Positions 1-8,822 of a stretch of DNA of 64,000 bases are shown piece after piece. The notes below the pieces were generated by a model that saw only the letters and a list, made by a program, of their open reading frames with translations, searched no databases and was not told where the DNA came from. This stretch comes from Candidatus Enterococcus moelleringii. GTDB lineage: Bacteria; Bacillota; Bacilli; Lactobacillales; Enterococcaceae. The position numbers and the translations under genes are program-made. Each line of letters begins with the position of its first letter. The stretch's first letter is position 1. The DNA lies in the NCBI RefSeq assembly GCF_017377575.1, contig NZ_JAFREM010000020.1, positions 1 to 64,000 of the forward strand, given 5' to 3'.

Positions 1-475
1 CACTCTTTTAGATTAAGACGCGTTGTATGAATCACTTGATAGGCAACCCAGACGGGATTTACATTCCACTCTTTTAGATTAAGACTCAGCAGACACGCCG
101 CCGCTCACAAGGATGCCCATATTTACATTCCACTCTTTTAGATTAAGACAATAACACGGATTGAAAACATGACGGGATTTGTCGAGATTTACATTCCACT
201 CTTTTAGATTAAGACAGCTGCCTGCCTAAGATACTTGCTTTCTCGGTTAGAATTTACATTCCACTCTTTTAGATTAAGACGTCGAATAAGTGATAGTTCA
301 TATCCTGTGAATTGAAATTTACATTCCACTCTTTTAGATTAAGACTCAGGTACTAAGGAGGTGTCAACTATGCTAGTATCAATTTACATTCCACTCTTTT
401 AGATTAAGACAATTTGACCATGAGTGCCTTGAAGCTGAACTACGAGATTTACATTCCACTGTTTTAGATTAAGAC
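1..475 (-). CRISPR. CRISPR array end, subtype I-B-like 29-bp repeats
   Basis: Eight repeat copies are seen. The first is cut by the window edge (1-19) and the others are at 57-85, 121-149, 187-215, 252-280, 317-345, 382-410 and 447-475. Seven unrelated spacers of 35-37 bp separate them. On the + strand the repeat starts ATTTACATTCC and ends AGATTAAGAC. Read on the minus strand it ends GGAATGTAAAT, as in known clostridial and listerial subtype I-B repeats, so crRNA transcription is probably right to left with the 8-nt handle ATGTAAAT. The last copy (447-475) has one C-to-G change at 461. No cas genes are visible; they may lie left of the window. Array identity is certain; strand and subtype are inferred. 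Confidence 0.97.
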
Positions 476-660
476 CCCGCATCTAATTAGCCTCGTCAAA
501 TCAAGGCGAAAACAACCATTTCTGTCGACCGCTCAAATTCCAGCTCGTCATTTACCAAAGATAACATCTGATTTCTCAAAAATCCTTCTCTAACAAGCTT
601 TTCGGCAGCTGTCGTAACTGGGGTGTTTTAGTGTTATTGACGGTCGACAGATTGATAATT
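476..660 (-). promoter_or_regulatory. putative CRISPR leader with distant inverted repeat
   Basis: This non-coding stretch lies between the array and the ABC gene. It holds a perfect 11-bp inverted repeat, TCTGTCGACCG at 521-531 and CGGTCGACAGA at 641-651, about 110 bp apart. If the repeats are transcribed right to left, as their I-B-like 3' end suggests, this is where the leader should be. Leader function is an inference. The single-base variant in the adjoining repeat would instead fit the trailer end. Confidence 0.4.
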
Positions 661-701
661 TGCGCTATTTAAATAGGAAGAAACTCGTCATTTTTCTGAA
701 T

Positions 702-1484
702 TTACTTCTTAGGCATGACCATCAAGCGGTCCGCGGTTAGTTCGTGGATATCGATTGGTCGGGTGTAGAATTGGGTCAGGTTTTCTTCGGTGATCAATTC
801 TTCACGGGTCCCTTGCTTGAAGATTTTGCCGTCTCTGACCATCAGAACGTGGCTGATTAATGGCAAGATTTCTTCGGTGTGATGGGTAACATACAAAAGA
901 CTTGGCGGGTTTTCACCTTGTTTGATTTGTTGGATGCGTTCCAATAAATCTTCGCGGGCAAATAAGTCCAGTCCGGTGCATGGTTCGTCTAATATTAATA
1001 GTTCAGGTTCCGCCATCAGGGCGCGGGCGATCAAAACCACCTGGCGTTCCCCTTGCGAGAGAACCTGGTACGGTTTACCAACTAAATTTTTGCCGCTTAG
1101 TGAGCTTAAAATATCTTTGGCTTGCTGCATTTCTTCTTCGGTATACTCTTGATAAATCCCAATGCTGGCAAATTTGCCGGACAGCACGATACGCTCTGCG
1201 GTTTCGCTTTGCTGGAAGCGGTATTGCAGAAGATTACTGACCCAGCCGATGCGTTTGGTTAAATCGGGAATTGAGGTTTTGCCGAAGACTTCGCCTAAAA
1301 CGGTCAGCTTGCCTTTGCTTGGCCACATATTGCCGGAGATCATTTGCAGCAGCAACGTCTTGCCTGCCCCGTTTAGACCAAGTAATGCCCAGTCTTCCCC
1401 TTCTTCAATTTGCCAGTTAATCGTATCCAGCAAAATTTTTTTCTGCCGGATTAATGAAATATTTTCGAATGTTAAAATTGCCAT
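702..1484 (-). CDS. ABC transporter ATP-binding protein (YlmA/ModF-like)
   Basis: A 260-aa cytoplasmic ATPase with Walker A GLNGAGKT (residues 36-43), a signature LSQGERQ, Walker B LLILDEP and the switch histidine in YVTHHTEE. It resembles single-domain ATPases of the YlmA/PhrA-like group, which are often annotated without a partner permease. None is adjacent here: the neighbours are the CRISPR array and a divergent AIM24 gene. The start is supported by GGAGGA about 6 nt upstream of the ATG. The transported substrate cannot be told from sequence, and no clear terminator follows the gene. Confidence 0.88.
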   Translation of the reverse strand: MAILTFENISLIRQKKILLDTINWQIEEGEDWALLGLNGAGKTLLLQMISGNMWPSKGKLTVLGEVFGKTSIPDLTKRIGWVSNLLQYRFQQSETAERIVLSGKFASIGIYQEYTEEEMQQAKDILSSLSGKNLVGKPYQVLSQGERQVVLIARALMAEPELLILDEPCTGLDLFAREDLLERIQQIKQGENPPSLLYVTHHTEEILPLISHVLMVRDGKIFKQGTREELITEENLTQFYTRPIDIHELTADRLMVMPKK

Positions 1485-1578
1485 AGATCATTCCTCCTAC
1501 CTTTCATTTATCATACCAAAAAATCTCCTTCTTGGATCAATATAATGGTATAATTTTGCCAAGAAAGAAGGTTGAAAA

Positions 1579-2274
1579 ATGAAGGTTGAAATTACAGAGA
1601 GTGTTTTTGCACCCATCGCTAAGATTCAATTAGCTTTAAATGAACAAATTCGGATCGAACCAGGTGCGATGGTTTATGAACAAGGAAAAATAGAGCTTGA
1701 AGGTCACATGAACGCGAACGGGAAAAAGGGCTTCGGCGGTGCGATTAGTGCACTGGGTCGTTCAGTTTCCAGCGGCGAAAGCTTTTTTATCAGCACAGCG
1801 ACTGGCTTGTCTGAAGGTGCCGTGATTGCGATTGCACCGGGAGCACCGGGAATTATTTTCAAATTAGATGTTGGCCAGGAACATTGGCGTTTAAATACTG
1901 GCGCATTTCTAGCCAGCGATCAAACGGTCACTTACCAAATGAAACGCCAGAAACTGTCGGGCGCTTTGCTTGGCGGAACGGGTGGATTGTTCGTCATGGA
2001 AACAGCCGGCACTGGTGATTTGCTGGTCTCTGCTTTTGGAGATGTCGAAAAAATTATTTTAGACGGCTCTGAACCAGCGATTGTTGACAATCAACACGTC
2101 ATCGCTTGGACCAGCTCATTGGACTATAACATCAAAGTAGCTTCTGGCATGTTTGGCTTCAAAACCGGCGAAGGTCTGGTGAATGAATTTACAGGTGTGG
2201 GAGAAATTTATATTCAAACCCGCAACGTAGAAACCTTTGCGAATCAAATTAATGGATTTTCTGCGAAAAGCTAA
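1579..2274 (+). CDS. AIM24 family protein (TIGR00266)
   Basis: A 231-aa protein rich in glycine and beta strand, with the IRIEPGAMVYEQG start and repeated G-A-P-G-x-I patterns of the AIM24/TIGR00266 family. There is no signal peptide and no membrane segment. The bacterial family has no established biochemical role; a beta-sandwich trimer fold is known for members. The ATG follows an AGAAAGAAGG ribosome site. It is monocistronic: divergent from the ABC ATPase and closed by the terminator at 2275-2315. Confidence 0.85.
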   Translation: MKVEITESVFAPIAKIQLALNEQIRIEPGAMVYEQGKIELEGHMNANGKKGFGGAISALGRSVSSGESFFISTATGLSEGAVIAIAPGAPGIIFKLDVGQEHWRLNTGAFLASDQTVTYQMKRQKLSGALLGGTGGLFVMETAGTGDLLVSAFGDVEKIILDGSEPAIVDNQHVIAWTSSLDYNIKVASGMFGFKTGEGLVNEFTGVGEIYIQTRNVETFANQINGFSAKS

Positions 2275-2315
2275 CTTGCAGCCTTGTGACACTTCGGTGC
2301 TGCAAGGTTTTTTTT
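2275..2315 (+). terminator. Rho-independent terminator
   Basis: Stem CTTGCAGC (2275-2282) pairs with GCTGCAAG (2299-2306), followed by a run of T. It directly follows the stop of the AIM24 gene. Confidence 0.85.
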
Positions 2316-2426
2316 AGTAAAGTAACCGATTTCTTGGCAATTCCGTTAAGATTTCTTTTGAGCATTGTATCTATCTGCAATAACAGGTAAAATATGAAAG
2401 AATCTGTTTGGAGAAGGCTGGTTAGA

Positions 2427-4184
2427 ATGACTGAAAAAAATGATTACAACGATTTAGAAACGAGAATTTACAAAGGCAAGCCGCTGGTTTCACGGATGGC
2501 TAAATATCATAAAGAAGAATTGAAGCAGCCAGCTCAAAAAGCCCCTCAGCCGGAAGCTCCTAGACCGCAGAAAAAGCAGTCCACGACGCAGGAAAAAATG
2601 GTCCAAAGCACGGTTTGGTTGACCATCGGCAATATTTTTTCCCGGTTACTGGGTGCTGTCTATGTCATTCCTTGGTATATGTGGATGCAGCCTCATGGTG
2701 ATGCGGCCAATGTATTATATGGCAAGGGCTACAACGTATATGCGTTGTTTCTGATGATTTCAACGGCGGGGATTCCCGCAGCAGTGGCTAAACAAACGGC
2801 GCGCTACAATTCCATGAATGAATTCAAAACAAGCAAGCGCTTGTTACTCTATACTTTGCGAATCATGTTGGTTGGCGGAATTATTTTTGCGGGAGTCATG
2901 TACTTTGGTGCGCCGCTCTTGGCGCAAGGCGATCCGGATCTGATTCCAGTGATGCGTTCCCTTAGTGTAGTGCTGTTGATTTTCCCAATGATGAGTGTGA
3001 TTCGCGGTTTCTTCCAAGGGAACAGCGACATGAAGCCTTACGCGTTGTCACAAATTATCGAGCAAATTGCCAGGGTATTCTACATGCTGGCTTCGGCCTA
3101 CTTGATTATGCAAATCAATCAAGGCAGCTACAAAACAGCGGTAGTTCATTCCACCTTTGCGGCCTTTATTGGCGTCATTGCGGCGATGTCGGTGCTGTTG
3201 TTTTCACTGTTTAAACAGCGGACAATGTATCGCGAGCTGGAACGAGAAAGCAAGAATGCTATCAGTTTTTCTGGTCGTCAGCTGGTGACTCAGATGGTGA
3301 TGCAGGCGATTCCTTTTATCATTGTTGGTAGTGGGATCAGTATCTTTAAACTGATCGACCAATATTCTTTTGAGAGTATTATGGCCTGGGTCACCAATAA
3401 TTCAGCTGAGCGGAATGCGGAGCTTTTTGCTTACATCTCCCCTAACCCTGATAAACTGACGATGGTGGTAATCGCCCTGGGAACTGCGCTGGCAACAGCT
3501 GGTTTGCCGCTGATTACGGAGCGTTTTACTAAAAAGGATTTTCCTGGATTAGCCAGTTTGGCTTCCAATAACTTTCAGCTGTTCTTTTTTGCGATGATGC
3601 CGGCAACTGTCGGTATGATGGTGGTAGCTTATCCTTTAAACACCTTGTTCTATCAACCGAATGCGTTGGCCGCTCGACTTTTGGCTGCTTCTTGCTTTGT
3701 GGGGATTATCATGGGATTGTTCATGGTGTGTTCTACGATGCTGCAGGGTCTGGACGGCAACAAACAAGCCGTCAGCTTCTTGTTGATTGGGATTGTGGTG
3801 AAGGTTGTGGCTCAACTGCCGCTTACTTTCTTGTTTAAAGCGTATGGTCCTTTGCTGGCAACCTTCATTGGCTTGTTAGTAGCGAATTTGTTTATTTTGG
3901 ATCGAATACATGGCGTGACCGGATTTCCGATGCGAGCAACGGTCAAATCAATTTTAAAAATTGCTGGTATGGCAATCGTGATGGGCATTGTGGCTACGGT
4001 TGTGAAATGGGGCTGTCAAATTTTCTTAAACCCTGATTCTAAAACACAAGCGCTGCTGATTATTTTGATTGTCGCAGCATTTGGTGGCTTTACTTATATG
4101 GTGTTAGCACTAAAAACCCGCATCGCCGATAAATTATTGGGCGCACGGGTAGCTGGCATTCGCCGACGTTTGCGGATGCGGTAA
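2427..4184 (+). CDS. polysaccharide biosynthesis flippase (MOP/MurJ-like)
   Basis: An integral membrane protein of about 585 aa with roughly 14 membrane helices, of the multidrug/oligosaccharidyl-lipid/polysaccharide (MOP) superfamily. It should move lipid-linked glycan precursors across the membrane. A charged cytoplasmic N-terminal stretch of about 55 residues rich in K, E, P and Q precedes the first helix, as in YtgP/SpoVB-type proteins of Lactobacillales. An ATG 33 nt upstream (2394) is in frame but lacks a good ribosome site. The ATG at 2427 has GGAGAAGG 9 nt before it and is preferred. The substrate is not resolvable: peptidoglycan lipid II and other glycans are both possible. Confidence 0.85.
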   Translation: MTEKNDYNDLETRIYKGKPLVSRMAKYHKEELKQPAQKAPQPEAPRPQKKQSTTQEKMVQSTVWLTIGNIFSRLLGAVYVIPWYMWMQPHGDAANVLYGKGYNVYALFLMISTAGIPAAVAKQTARYNSMNEFKTSKRLLLYTLRIMLVGGIIFAGVMYFGAPLLAQGDPDLIPVMRSLSVVLLIFPMMSVIRGFFQGNSDMKPYALSQIIEQIARVFYMLASAYLIMQINQGSYKTAVVHSTFAAFIGVIAAMSVLLFSLFKQRTMYRELERESKNAISFSGRQLVTQMVMQAIPFIIVGSGISIFKLIDQYSFESIMAWVTNNSAERNAELFAYISPNPDKLTMVVIALGTALATAGLPLITERFTKKDFPGLASLASNNFQLFFFAMMPATVGMMVVAYPLNTLFYQPNALAARLLAASCFVGIIMGLFMVCSTMLQGLDGNKQAVSFLLIGIVVKVVAQLPLTFLFKAYGPLLATFIGLLVANLFILDRIHGVTGFPMRATVKSILKIAGMAIVMGIVATVVKWGCQIFLNPDSKTQALLIILIVAAFGGFTYMVLALKTRIADKLLGARVAGIRRRLRMR

Positions 4185-4190
4185 TTTTGA

Positions 4191-4227
4191 AACTCCTTGA
4201 TCGATTTTGTGATCAAGGAGTTTTTTT
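4191..4227 (+). terminator. strong Rho-independent terminator
   Basis: A perfect 12-bp stem, AACTCCTTGATC (4191-4202) with GATCAAGGAGTT (4211-4222), then a T run. It ends the flippase transcript and abuts the convergent gene that ends at 4230. Confidence 0.9.
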
Positions 4228-4229
4228 AA

Positions 4230-4595
4230 TTAAACTAAGCCAACTGTCAGACCAACAACGGCTACATGCCACATATAAAAAACGACAAATGCTGCTAAAA
4301 GATAGACTACTGAAATCAGCAGCTTATGGTTTTGATTTCCGGAAGCTCTTATCACCATACTTGAACTGCCATATACAATAGGTAGGAAGAAGGCTACAGA
4401 TAAAAACAGGACCCATGGGTAAATTTGAGAAATGACCGTGCTCGTTAGATTATTCTGGAAGTAAAACGAATAAAGAGCAAGAAAGCTCAGCATCAAAATT
4501 CCGGCGATAACAATGACGGCTTTTCCAAATTTTGCCTTTCGGTTTAAGCCAACTACACAGAGCATATACAGTAAAAAGAAAATGGCTCGTAACAT
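4230..4595 (-). CDS. small hypothetical membrane protein
   Basis: A 121-aa, strongly hydrophobic protein with about four predicted membrane helices and short loops; the only notable polar stretch is RASGNQNHK before the last helix pair. AGGAGGG lies 6 nt before the ATG, so translation is well supported. I do not recognise the family. It converges with the flippase gene and is separated from the next minus-strand gene by a terminator, so it appears to be a single-gene unit. Confidence 0.65.
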   Translation of the reverse strand: MLRAIFFLLYMLCVVGLNRKAKFGKAVIVIAGILMLSFLALYSFYFQNNLTSTVISQIYPWVLFLSVAFFLPIVYGSSSMVIRASGNQNHKLLISVVYLLAAFVVFYMWHVAVVGLTVGLV

Positions 4596-4724
4596 CCTAA
4601 TCCCTCCTATAATTTTTAATTCTTCGACAGCTGCTTCTATTTACATCATTTCGATTTTTTTGATAACGTTTTCTATAGTTTTAGTATATCAGAATTTAGC
4701 AGCTCCTATCAAATGCAGTTTTTA

Positions 4725-4760
4725 CAAAAAAACAGCTGACCCTTATTATGGATCAACTGC
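4725..4760 (-). terminator. Rho-independent terminator
   Basis: On the minus strand GGATCAACTG (4759-4750 region) pairs with CAGCTGACC (4741-4733), followed by a U run encoded at 4725-4731. It ends the transcript of the 247-aa membrane protein gene. Confidence 0.75.
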
Positions 4761-4792
4761 TTTGTGCTATTCGTTTCAAAGTATTTTTCAGA

Positions 4793-5536
4793 TCATTCTT
4801 TGCCCGCAAAATTCAACTTTTCAATTGTGGGTCCCTCCAAGCTTGGCTTGGCTAATAATAACTCTGTCTCCTCGGGATTTTCCAATGCCCCGTTGGCGAC
4901 TTTGAGGACATCATTTAAGGTGACGACAAACTGCTGATTATTCTGGCTATCGTTTAAAACCGTGGCAAGAGTTCCTCTGTTGATGGAAGAATCAATTAGA
5001 TGGCGCTGATCTTTTTCGATGACTTCCCATTTTCCGTTGCGATTACTGACCTCAAAATTCTCATTCCGCCAAACACCTTTACTGAATTGTTCAAAGGAAA
5101 TATCGTTGGAAGGGCCAGTCGATTTGGTGAAGGTCCATAATTGACCGTCTTTTGTCGTGTAGCTGACTACTGGAACACAATTATTCAGCCAAATAATCTC
5201 CCCGACTTCCGTCACCTCTGTGTTAAGAGGATCTCTTTCATACATCCAAAGTCGCTGATGAGGAACATAATAGTCAAGCTGCTGGTCCTCCAACCTTAAC
5301 AGCAGAGATTCATCTTCCTGCGGTGAACGTGAATAGATCAATTTTTGTTGCTCATGGAATCCTTGATACAACAAAAAGGCAGCCATGGCAAGGCAAATAA
5401 TTCCTAACCCCGTTTTCATTTTAGCTGATACAAAGCGATTCAACACCCACCAAAATAGCAGCAGTAAAATCAAATACACCGCTACGGGTATCCACGGTAA
5501 CCGGAATTTCAGCTGATAGTTTGGTATTGATACCAT
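4793..5536 (-). CDS. membrane-anchored hypothetical protein
   Basis: A 247-aa protein with two N-terminal membrane helices (about residues 14-33 and 41-58) and a C-terminal domain of about 185 residues rich in W, N and E that would lie outside the cell. No family is recognised. The start codon lies inside the small upstream ORF (5509-5601) in another frame and has no good ribosome site of its own, so translation is probably coupled to that ORF. Together they form a short two-gene unit downstream of a TetR gene. Confidence 0.6.
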   Translation of the reverse strand: MVSIPNYQLKFRLPWIPVAVYLILLLLFWWVLNRFVSAKMKTGLGIICLAMAAFLLYQGFHEQQKLIYSRSPQEDESLLLRLEDQQLDYYVPHQRLWMYERDPLNTEVTEVGEIIWLNNCVPVVSYTTKDGQLWTFTKSTGPSNDISFEQFSKGVWRNENFEVSNRNGKWEVIEKDQRHLIDSSINRGTLATVLNDSQNNQQFVVTLNDVLKVANGALENPEETELLLAKPSLEGPTIEKLNFAGKE

Positions 5537-5601
5537 TGATAACCGACAAAACCAATCAAAAGACTTAATAAGACCAACACTTGAATGACTAACTTTTTCA
5601 T
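5509..5601 (-). CDS. 30-aa single-helix membrane peptide
   Basis: A short ORF that starts MKKLVIQVLVLLSLLIG, giving one hydrophobic helix, and ends YQWYQYQTIS. GGAGGAAG lies a few nt before the ATG. Its stop overlaps the start region of the 247-aa membrane protein in a different frame, the arrangement of translational coupling. It may be a real micropeptide or a leader cistron that delivers ribosomes to the downstream start. Not a lipoprotein: it has no cysteine. Confidence 0.45.
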   Translation of the reverse strand: MKKLVIQVLVLLSLLIGFVGYQWYQYQTIS

Positions 5602-5655
5602 CAAACTTCCTCCGCTTTCCGGTTCCGCCTTAACTCAAAAATTCATAGCCTGATT

Positions 5656-6294
5656 TTACTTCTTCTTCAAAAATCCCGTCTGAACCATAGATAAAGAGTT
5701 TTTCATTTGCTCAATTAACGGTTCCAGTTGATCCATGGTGGTCCACTCAGGATGCTGACTCATAATCGCCTGAATGGCTTCGGTTTCTCCCTGTACTACG
5801 TAATACAGCACCCGCAAAACATCTTGTTTTGTATAAGGCTCCTTGATTTCCATCCGATCCAGCACCGGTTCCACCAGCTCCATGGTAAATTGGTACTCCC
5901 CCTGCAGCTTTTCATCCAGCGCTTTGACTACCTCGTCAGGTAATTGCTTATGCTCTCTTAAACAGCCAAACAAAAAATTAAACTCGGTCGGGTATTGGAT
6001 TTGCAGGCCTAATTTGTGGCGAGTGGACCGAGCTACCATTTCGATGAAATCACTGGCAGTGGTCCACACCTCTAGTTCAGCGTTGCGGTAAAAGAAGTTA
6101 CGCGTGTAATCGTAAGTCGCTAAGTATAAATTTATTTTGCTGCCGAAATAATGGAACAGCAGGCCTTTGGATACGCCGGCTTCTTTAGCAATCTCTTCCA
6201 TTTTGGTTCCTAAAAAATCTTTTGCGCCAAACAGCTTCATGCTGGCATCGATCATCGCCTGCTCTTTTTTTGGATCTTTGACAATTTCCTTCAC
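5656..6294 (-). CDS. TetR/AcrR family regulator of the adjacent ABC exporter
   Basis: About 212 aa. The N-terminal helix-turn-helix reads TKMEEIAKEAGVSKGLLFHYFGSK, the classic TetR recognition pattern. A GTG at 6294 is preferred as start because the GGGGGGAT ribosome site lies at the very end of the permease gene and the GTG is 1 nt past its stop; an in-frame ATG 36 nt upstream lies inside the permease gene and has no such site. It is the last gene of the operon ATPase-permease-TetR, so it probably represses its own operon through the two palindromes at 8823-8872. The inducer is unknown; the operon looks like a drug efflux unit. Confidence 0.88.
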   Translation of the reverse strand: MKEIVKDPKKEQAMIDASMKLFGAKDFLGTKMEEIAKEAGVSKGLLFHYFGSKINLYLATYDYTRNFFYRNAELEVWTTASDFIEMVARSTRHKLGLQIQYPTEFNFLFGCLREHKQLPDEVVKALDEKLQGEYQFTMELVEPVLDRMEIKEPYTKQDVLRVLYYVVQGETEAIQAIMSQHPEWTTMDQLEPLIEQMKNSLSMVQTGFLKKK

Positions 6295-6295
6295 G

Positions 6296-7903
6296 TTATC
6301 CCCCCTGCACGTCACGTTTATTATACCCAATTACCCCCAGCAATGTTAAGGCAATACTGAGAATAATCATGGTAATCAGCCAGTGTGTCGGAAGCGAACC
6401 AACTGGCACCGTGTCGGTCCAGCCGAGAGGTGAGATCTGTCCCCATTTGTCAGAAAAATCTAGCAACGGTAAAAAGTAGCAGCTGACAAAACCAATCATC
6501 AGGTACCCCCACAAAAATGCGTTCAGCTTGGGCAAACTTCCGACTAAACAAGCGGCCAATCCCAGAAAAGTTAGAACAACTAAACTATTCACCCCAAAGG
6601 TTTGCCAAAAATATCCGGCATCTAAGCTCTCTTCCAACGTTAAATTCCCAGCGATTGCCGTCCCTAAAACCGAGCCGGCCAAACAAAGCAAGGCAGCAAA
6701 GACCGCAACGGCATAATAACTGACGAACAGCTTTGTACGGGAAAGTGCCTTGGCGTGTAAAATTTCCAGATAGCCCTTTTCTTCATGCTTTTTCAAATTG
6801 TATAAAATCATACCGCCGCAGATGACTGCCGTTCCACTAAAAATCACTGCCAATAAATTTACATAGTTCAGCACAATTGTCCGGCTGGCAGTGTTCATTG
6901 CATCGACTCCTAAAACCTGTTCATAGGTAGGATTAAGCTTCAAAATGTCAGCAATACTATTAAACACCGAGCCATAGGCAGCCCCCAAGATAAATGTGCC
7001 GACTACCCAACCGATAATCAAATTTCGTTCTAAACGTAAAACTAAACCAAAGGGCGTGCTCAAAAATCTGCCAGCTGTGTGCCGTCCATTCCTTTGCGGC
7101 AGCAGCCCACGATCTAAATCACGACTACCAGATAAAACCAAAGCCAGCCCGGTGCAAACCACCGCAACTATCATCATCAGCCCAATCGGCAACCAGTTGT
7201 TTCCATTATATATGTCAGACTTAGTTAACCAACCCATCGGCGAAAACCATGAATAGTCCGGATTCGTCATATCGGTCATCATGCGGGCCAAGTAGCTTGC
7301 GGCAAAAATCACGTAACTCAACATATAGGTCTGACGAGTATCGTTGGCAATTTGCGCCATCAGCAAAGTGATGCAACCGAACATCCACCCGACACTAGCC
7401 AGCAACGCTGCAAAAACTGCATCTCCAGCTAAATTACTATCATTCAGCCCGGCCAATCGCAGCGCCACAAAATAGCAAATCCCCAGAACCAGATTGACGC
7501 AGAAAATCAATAAGACATTTGCGACTGCCGGCACATTGCGGCCAACTGCGCGCGAACGCACCAGCTCTAGTAGTCCACTGTCTTCTTGCTTCCGACTGCC
7601 ATTCACTGCCAACTGAATATTCAAAATAATCATAAAAATTCCCATAAATACGGTCAACATTGCCGCCAGCAAACCAGCCGTTGTCTCCATCTGTTCCGAT
7701 TCAAAAGCGCCAAACATGCTCACCATTGCTGGCGAACGCATCGTCTCACCGATAGAATCAATCTCCGCCTGGGTGCCAAATAAATCATTGAAATAAAAAG
7801 CCATACTGGCAAATAATCCCACTAACATAATTGTCCAAGCCAACAATAAAACTCGATTCTGTTTCAAATTTGAGAAAAAGAGAAAGCTAGTTGCTTTGTG
7901 CAT
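6296..7903 (-). CDS. ABC exporter permease (large ABC-2 type)
   Basis: A permease of about 535 aa with roughly 12 membrane helices in two similar halves, as in the large permeases paired with single ATPases in Gram-positive antibiotic exporters. The ATG at 7903 has AGGAGGGG 7 nt upstream and is chosen over an in-frame ATG 21 nt further up. The gene overlaps the ATPase gene by 17 nt and is followed after 1 nt by the TetR gene, so all three are co-transcribed and translationally linked. Substrate unknown; a toxic drug or antimicrobial is likely from the TetR pairing. Confidence 0.85.
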   Translation of the reverse strand: MHKATSFLFFSNLKQNRVLLLAWTIMLVGLFASMAFYFNDLFGTQAEIDSIGETMRSPAMVSMFGAFESEQMETTAGLLAAMLTVFMGIFMIILNIQLAVNGSRKQEDSGLLELVRSRAVGRNVPAVANVLLIFCVNLVLGICYFVALRLAGLNDSNLAGDAVFAALLASVGWMFGCITLLMAQIANDTRQTYMLSYVIFAASYLARMMTDMTNPDYSWFSPMGWLTKSDIYNGNNWLPIGLMMIVAVVCTGLALVLSGSRDLDRGLLPQRNGRHTAGRFLSTPFGLVLRLERNLIIGWVVGTFILGAAYGSVFNSIADILKLNPTYEQVLGVDAMNTASRTIVLNYVNLLAVIFSGTAVICGGMILYNLKKHEEKGYLEILHAKALSRTKLFVSYYAVAVFAALLCLAGSVLGTAIAGNLTLEESLDAGYFWQTFGVNSLVVLTFLGLAACLVGSLPKLNAFLWGYLMIGFVSCYFLPLLDFSDKWGQISPLGWTDTVPVGSLPTHWLITMIILSIALTLLGVIGYNKRDVQGG

Positions 7904-8807
7904 CTTCGCTCCCCTCCTTGCCATAGTAATGCAGGAACAAATCCTCTAAGGTTGGCGGTGTGCTGACAATCGAAACCAGCTGCTTTTGGCTTAGCCAGAT
8001 CATTAACTCTGCCAACTCTTCTTGATCTAAGGTAAAAGTCGCCTTCGTTTCCGCAGTATTTTCGAATTTCAAATCGTAAACAGTTCCCCGTTGTGCTAAA
8101 TCTGATAATTGTTCCGCCGTTTCCACGGTCAATTCTAGTCGAGTCAGATGCCTCAGCTCTTTCAAGCTCCCCTGCTCGATAATCTCCCCTTCGCGAATAA
8201 TCGCAATTTGGTCACACATTTTCTCCACTTCCGACAAAATATGGCTGGACAGCAGCACACTTTTTCCTGCTTCCCGCAAACGCAGCACTTCTTTTTGGAA
8301 AGTTCGTTCATTCAATGGATCTAAACCGGAAGTTGGTTCATCAAAAATATACAGTTCAGCTGTTTGTGACAGCGCCGCAATCAAGGCTACCTTCTGGCGA
8401 TTCCCTTTAGAATAATTCCGCGATTTTTTACTAGTGTCCAACTGAAATATATCAATTAACCGCTCCGTCTCCTGATTACGCTGCTGCTGGTTCAAGCGTA
8501 AAAGTAAGTCGATCATTTCGCCGCCAGTCAAGTTCGGCCACAAATTTACGTCCCCCGGTACATAGGCCACTTGACGATGAATCTCCACAGCATCCTGCCA
8601 AACATCCTTGCCGAAAATTTTCGCATCTCCGCCGTTGCTTTTCAACATTCCTAACAATACCCGGATCGTGGTTGATTTGCCAGCACCGTTTGGTCCGATG
8701 AACCCCATCACTTCACCTTTGTTTAATTCAAAGCTGACATTCTTCAGTGCCTCAAATTTACCAAAGCGTTTTTTTACTTGTTTTAATTGAATAATTGGTT
8801 GTTGCAT
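7887..8807 (-). CDS. ABC transporter ATP-binding protein (drug exporter type)
   Basis: A 306-aa ATPase with Walker A GPNGAGKS, signature YSKGNRQK, Walker B LYIFDEPTSGLDP and switch histidine in LLSSHILSEVEK. The C-terminal extension after the ATPase core is typical of DrrA/CcmA-like exporters. It is the first gene of the three-gene operon with the permease and TetR regulator. GAGGGG lies 9 nt before the ATG, and the promoter with two operators lies just upstream. Confidence 0.9.
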   Translation of the reverse strand: MQQPIIQLKQVKKRFGKFEALKNVSFELNKGEVMGFIGPNGAGKSTTIRVLLGMLKSNGGDAKIFGKDVWQDAVEIHRQVAYVPGDVNLWPNLTGGEMIDLLLRLNQQQRNQETERLIDIFQLDTSKKSRNYSKGNRQKVALIAALSQTAELYIFDEPTSGLDPLNERTFQKEVLRLREAGKSVLLSSHILSEVEKMCDQIAIIREGEIIEQGSLKELRHLTRLELTVETAEQLSDLAQRGTVYDLKFENTAETKATFTLDQEELAELMIWLSQKQLVSIVSTPPTLEDLFLHYYGKEGSEDAQSN

Positions 8808-8822
8808 CTTAATCGCCCCTCG

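Noticed and set aside
476-701. A cas gene or tracrRNA between the array and the ABC gene
   Set aside because: No ORF on either strand and no anti-repeat; the array type does not need a tracrRNA.
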